Notes under the pieces: model-generated
Seen by the model: the letters and a program-made list of their open reading frames with translations, nothing else
Database searches by the model: none
Told to the model about the DNA's origin: nothing
Position numbers and translations under genes: made by a program
Assembly: GCA_937926755.1 (NCBI GenBank)
Contig: CALBBA010000228.1
Coordinates: 1 to 7,709, forward strand
Direction of reading: 5' to 3'
Source: an uncultured Collinsella sp.
Lineage (GTDB): Bacteria; Actinomycetota; Coriobacteriia; Coriobacteriales; Coriobacteriaceae
Length of the DNA: 7,709 nt
Part shown: one piece after another, positions 5,500 through 7,709 of the stretch
How positions within the stretch are numbered: position 1 is the first letter of the stretch
Layout of the letters: the number at the start of each line of letters is the position of its first letter

Positions 5500-6477
5500 C
5501 TACTTTGCGTCGTAGGCCTCGGCGTCCCACCAGTCGAGCTGGGCGATGTTGTCGCGGATGTGCTGACAGCTCTTGTGGAAGCCCTCGAGCTCGTGCTCGG
5601 ACAGGTCGAGCGTGTAGACTTCCTCGACGCCCTCGGCGCCGATCACGCACGGCAGGGAGGTAAAGATGCCCTCCTCGCCATACTGGCCGGTCATAAGCGT
5701 AGAAGCGGAAAGCACGGCGTGCTCGTTGTGCAGCACGGCGGCGCAGACGCGCGCGGCGGAGTTGGCGACGGCGTACTCGGTGCACTGCTTGCCCTGGTAG
5801 GTCACATAGCCGCCCTTGCGCGCGAGCTCCTCGACCTCCATGTGGTCAAAGGCGTACTTGTCGGGGTTCTCGGCCTGAAGCTCGTTGAGGCTCTTGCCGG
5901 CGATGGTCGCGGCCTTAAAGGCAGCCAGTTGGCTAAAGCCGTGCTCGCCGATCATGTAGGCGTCGATGGACTTGGGGCTCACGCCGACCTTCTTGGAGAT
6001 CTCGGTGCGCAGGCGGGCGGAATCCAGACCGCAGCCCGAGCCGATGATCTTCTTGGGATCGTAGCCGGTCAGGTGCCACAGCTCGGTGCACACGACGTCG
6101 CAGGGGTTGGAGATGCTCACGAAGATGCCGTCGAAGCCGGCGTCGACGATGCGTTTGGCAAAGGTGCGGGCGGCGTCGGTGGTAAAGAACAGCTCGCCGT
6201 CACGGTTGCCGGCGGCCAGCGCGACCTTGCCGGCGGCGTTGACGATGACGTCGCAGCAGGCCAGCTCCTCGAAGTGGTCGTAGCAGTTGACGATCTTGGT
6301 GTTATACGGGACAAACGAAAGGGAGTCGCGCAGGTCCTGGACCTCGGACGTCACCTTGGCCTCGTTGATATCGCACAGGTACAGCTCGTCGGCAATGCCC
6401 TGCATAAGCAGGCTGTTGGCGACATGTGCTCCTACGTGGCCCTGGCCGACCACACCGATCTTACGCGTCTGGTACAT
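5500..6477 (-). CDS. L-lactate / L-2-hydroxyacid dehydrogenase (LDH/MDH superfamily)
   Basis: A cytosolic NAD-dependent dehydrogenase of 325 residues that interconverts a 2-keto acid and its L-2-hydroxy acid, in fermenters typically pyruvate to lactate with NADH re-oxidation. The Rossmann motif GQGHVG is at residues 11-16, and Asp36 at the end of strand 2 predicts NAD rather than NADP. The catalytic set is complete: Arg92 (equivalent to Arg109 of dogfish LDH), Asn124 in SNP, Asp152 and Arg155 in LDSAR, and His179 in GEHG. The specificity loop (KVALAAGNRDGEL, 84-96) lacks the classical LDH sequence with glutamine. Together with LARKGGYVTYQGK (218-230) it resembles lactobacillar L-2-hydroxyisocaproate dehydrogenase, so bulkier keto acids are possible substrates. 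The ATG at 6477 was chosen because AAAGGA lies seven bases upstream and the Rossmann fold starts at once; the open frame continues to 6555 but those 26 residues are unlike the family and overlap the promoter. Confidence 0.9.
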   Translation of the reverse strand: MYQTRKIGVVGQGHVGAHVANSLLMQGIADELYLCDINEAKVTSEVQDLRDSLSFVPYNTKIVNCYDHFEELACCDVIVNAAGKVALAAGNRDGELFFTTDAARTFAKRIVDAGFDGIFVSISNPCDVVCTELWHLTGYDPKKIIGSGCGLDSARLRTEISKKVGVSPKSIDAYMIGEHGFSQLAAFKAATIAGKSLNELQAENPDKYAFDHMEVEELARKGGYVTYQGKQCTEYAVANSAARVCAAVLHNEHAVLSASTLMTGQYGEEGIFTSLPCVIGAEGVEEVYTLDLSEHELEGFHKSCQHIRDNIAQLDWWDAEAYDAK

Positions 6478-6514
6478 ATATGTATCCTTTCGGCCGAGTT
6501 TTTCGCGTCGAACC

Positions 6515-6543
6515 ATTGTAGCGTCCTGTTGCCACTTTGCTAA
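6515..6543 (-). promoter_or_regulatory. Promoter of the dehydrogenase gene
   Basis: On the minus strand TTAGCA (plus 6538-6543, four matches to TTGACA) is followed after exactly 17 bases by TACAAT (plus 6515-6520, five matches to TATAAT). The predicted leader is about 30 bases. The -35 hexamer lies within an inverted repeat, CACTTT at 6533-6538 and AAAGTG at 6547-6552 (8-base spacer), which could be an operator. Confidence 0.6.
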
Positions 6544-6729
6544 GCTAAAGTGCAAGAGATTCTTGGGATGACGGGAAATCTACTTTTGGGGCGCTTGGTG
6601 TCACATTGCGCCGGGTGGCGAAAAGCTAGAAATCAAGGCATGCCCTAAAAATCTACCGCCGGGCGATGTACTCGCGCGGATGGGGCCGGTCGTTGTACCA
6701 TAGCTGCAACTGACTCGTAAGGAGCTTCC

Positions 6730-7656
6730 ATGCCCATTCGCATTCCCGACGCCCTCCCTGCCGCCGCGCAGCTCGAGAGCGAGAACATCTTTGTCATGAC
6801 CGAGTACCGCGCACTGCATCAGGACATCCGCCCGTTGCGCGTGCTCATTCTCAACCTCATGCCCACCAAGATCGCCACCGAGACGCAAATCATGCGCAAG
6901 CTCTCCAACACGCCGCTACAGGTGGAGGTGGACCTGCTGCGCACCAAAACGCACGAGGCCACGCACGTGAGCGCTGGCCACCTGGAGACGTTCTACCGCA
7001 CGTTCGACGACATCCGCGATATCCACTACGACGGCCTGATCATCACGGGCGCGCCGGTGGAGCAGATGCCCTTCGAGGAGGTCGACTACTGGCCCGAACT
7101 CTGCCAGATCATGGATTGGTCCACCACACACGTGCATTCCACGCTGCACATTTGCTGGGGCGCACAGGCCGGCCTGTACCATCATTACGGTATCCAGAAG
7201 CACGATCTGCCGGCAAAGGCGAGCGGCGTGTTCGAGCATTATCTGGTGAAGCCGCAAAGCCCGCTGGTCCGCGGCTTTGACGACCGTTTCTATGCCGTGC
7301 ATTCGCGCAACACCGATGTGCGCCGCGAGGACGTGGAGGCCGAGCCGCAGCTTGAGGTCGTGGCCGTGTCTGACGAGGTTGGCCTGTATATCGTCAAGTC
7401 GACCGACAGCCGTCGCTTCTTTGTATTTGGCCACCCCGAGTACGATACCGACACGTTGCGCCTGGAGTACGAGCGCGACGTGAAGCGCGGGCTCAACCCC
7501 CAGGTGCCGGCACATTACTTCCCGGGCGACGACCCCACCGCCGAGCCGCGCAACGTCTGGCGCAGCCAGGCTCAGCTGTTCTACACCAACTGGCTCAACT
7601 ACTACGTCTACCAGACCACGCCCTACGACCTGGCCCGCGCCGGCGAGGAGCACTAG
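6730..7656 (+). CDS. metA: Homoserine O-acetyltransferase, MetA family (MetAA type)
   Basis: Activates homoserine by O-acylation, the first committed step of methionine synthesis, in the cytosol. The protein has 308 residues, the usual MetA length, and aligns without gaps to Escherichia coli numbering over the active site. Cys142 in ICWGAQAGLYHHYG is the nucleophile, His235 and Glu237 in GHPEY complete the triad, and Lys47 in LMPTK is the oxyanion-hole lysine. Residue 111 is glutamate (TGAPVEQ), which in this family marks acetyl-CoA use; succinyl-CoA enzymes carry glycine there. The product is therefore called an acetyltransferase despite many databases naming MetA a succinyltransferase. The ATG has AAGGAG (6719-6724) five bases upstream. 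The 174 bases between 6556 and 6729 hold no gene; TACCAT (6696-6701) is a weak -10 candidate without a -35, and I saw no S-box/SAM riboswitch core. Confidence 0.95.
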   Translation: MPIRIPDALPAAAQLESENIFVMTEYRALHQDIRPLRVLILNLMPTKIATETQIMRKLSNTPLQVEVDLLRTKTHEATHVSAGHLETFYRTFDDIRDIHYDGLIITGAPVEQMPFEEVDYWPELCQIMDWSTTHVHSTLHICWGAQAGLYHHYGIQKHDLPAKASGVFEHYLVKPQSPLVRGFDDRFYAVHSRNTDVRREDVEAEPQLEVVAVSDEVGLYIVKSTDSRRFFVFGHPEYDTDTLRLEYERDVKRGLNPQVPAHYFPGDDPTAEPRNVWRSQAQLFYTNWLNYYVYQTTPYDLARAGEEH

Positions 7657-7709
7657 GCTACGGCTGGTGCTGTGCACGCTGCTGTGCTTTGTGCTGTGCA
7701 GCTGCCAGA

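Noticed and set aside
5235..5663. A 142-codon plus-strand frame starting in the large inverted repeat
   Set aside because: It crosses both hairpin arms and the dehydrogenase terminator, then continues antisense to the dehydrogenase as an Arg/Ser-rich shadow; it has no ribosome binding site.
5332..6543. A 403-codon plus-strand open frame across the dehydrogenase gene
   Set aside because: It is antisense to a gene with complete catalytic motifs, a ribosome binding site, promoter and terminator; its Val/Ala/Gly/Asp-rich translation without any motif is typical of a GC-rich shadow frame. Its start lies in the arm of the large inverted repeat.
6478..6555. N-terminal extension of the dehydrogenase by 26 residues
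   Set aside because: The extension has no family similarity, overlaps the promoter, and the internal ATG at 6477 has a well-placed AAAGGA.
6556..6729. SAM riboswitch upstream of metA
   Set aside because: A SAM riboswitch would make sense for this gene, but I could not find the conserved S-box core or a clear terminator/anti-terminator pair. AAATCTAC occurs twice (6576-6583 and 6649-6656), but without other structure this is not enough. A covariance model search would settle it.

Overview
The window reads as high-GC chromosomal DNA from an anaerobic gut actinobacterium of the class Coriobacteriia, most likely Collinsella or a close relative. This is an inference from the overall protein character, the mix of genes and the codon use; no rRNA or other taxonomic marker is present. 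The base content looks uniform, and there is no integrase, transposase, tRNA, CRISPR array or phage gene. Most of the window is housekeeping metabolism and DNA repair. The unusual material is between the genes.

Layout, left to right. (1) 1-1040: the 3' part of pdxS followed by pdxT, the two subunits of the PLP synthase (vitamin B6). (2) 1041-1271: two different long palindromic repeats back to back, then a -10-like element for recQ. (3) 1272-4006: recQ (full-length helicase with RQC and HRDC domains) and, 2 bases after it, a GntR/UTRA transcriptional regulator. (4) 4007-4150: a compact control region with four 10-bp direct repeats in two pairs, an extended -10 promoter, a leader hairpin and a strong ribosome binding site. 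(5) 4151-5119: a two-SIS-domain sugar-phosphate enzyme resembling FrlB (fructosamine-6-phosphate deglycase), closed by an intrinsic terminator. (6) 5120-5499: 380 bases without a gene, holding two terminators that face each other and, between them, a 182-base near-perfect inverted repeat. (7) 5500-6477, minus strand: an L-lactate/L-2-hydroxyacid dehydrogenase with its own promoter. (8) 6730-7656: metA with the acetyl-CoA-type active-site residue. The last 53 bases may contain the start of a lipoprotein gene.

How the parts work together. PdxS and PdxT form one enzyme complex. The GntR regulator and the SIS enzyme look like a regulator-target pair: HutC-type GntR proteins often control sugar-phosphate or amino-sugar catabolism, and a repeat-rich promoter lies directly between the two genes. 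The kinase or PTS transporter that would make the substrate is not in the window. The dehydrogenase (fermentative NADH re-oxidation or 2-hydroxyacid formation) and MetA (first step of methionine synthesis) are independent single-gene units.

I did not find a convincing new multi-gene system. The observations most worth following are the REP-like pair with compensatory base changes (1125-1182), the large hairpin element (5211-5392) and the helically phased repeats at the SIS promoter (4016-4097).
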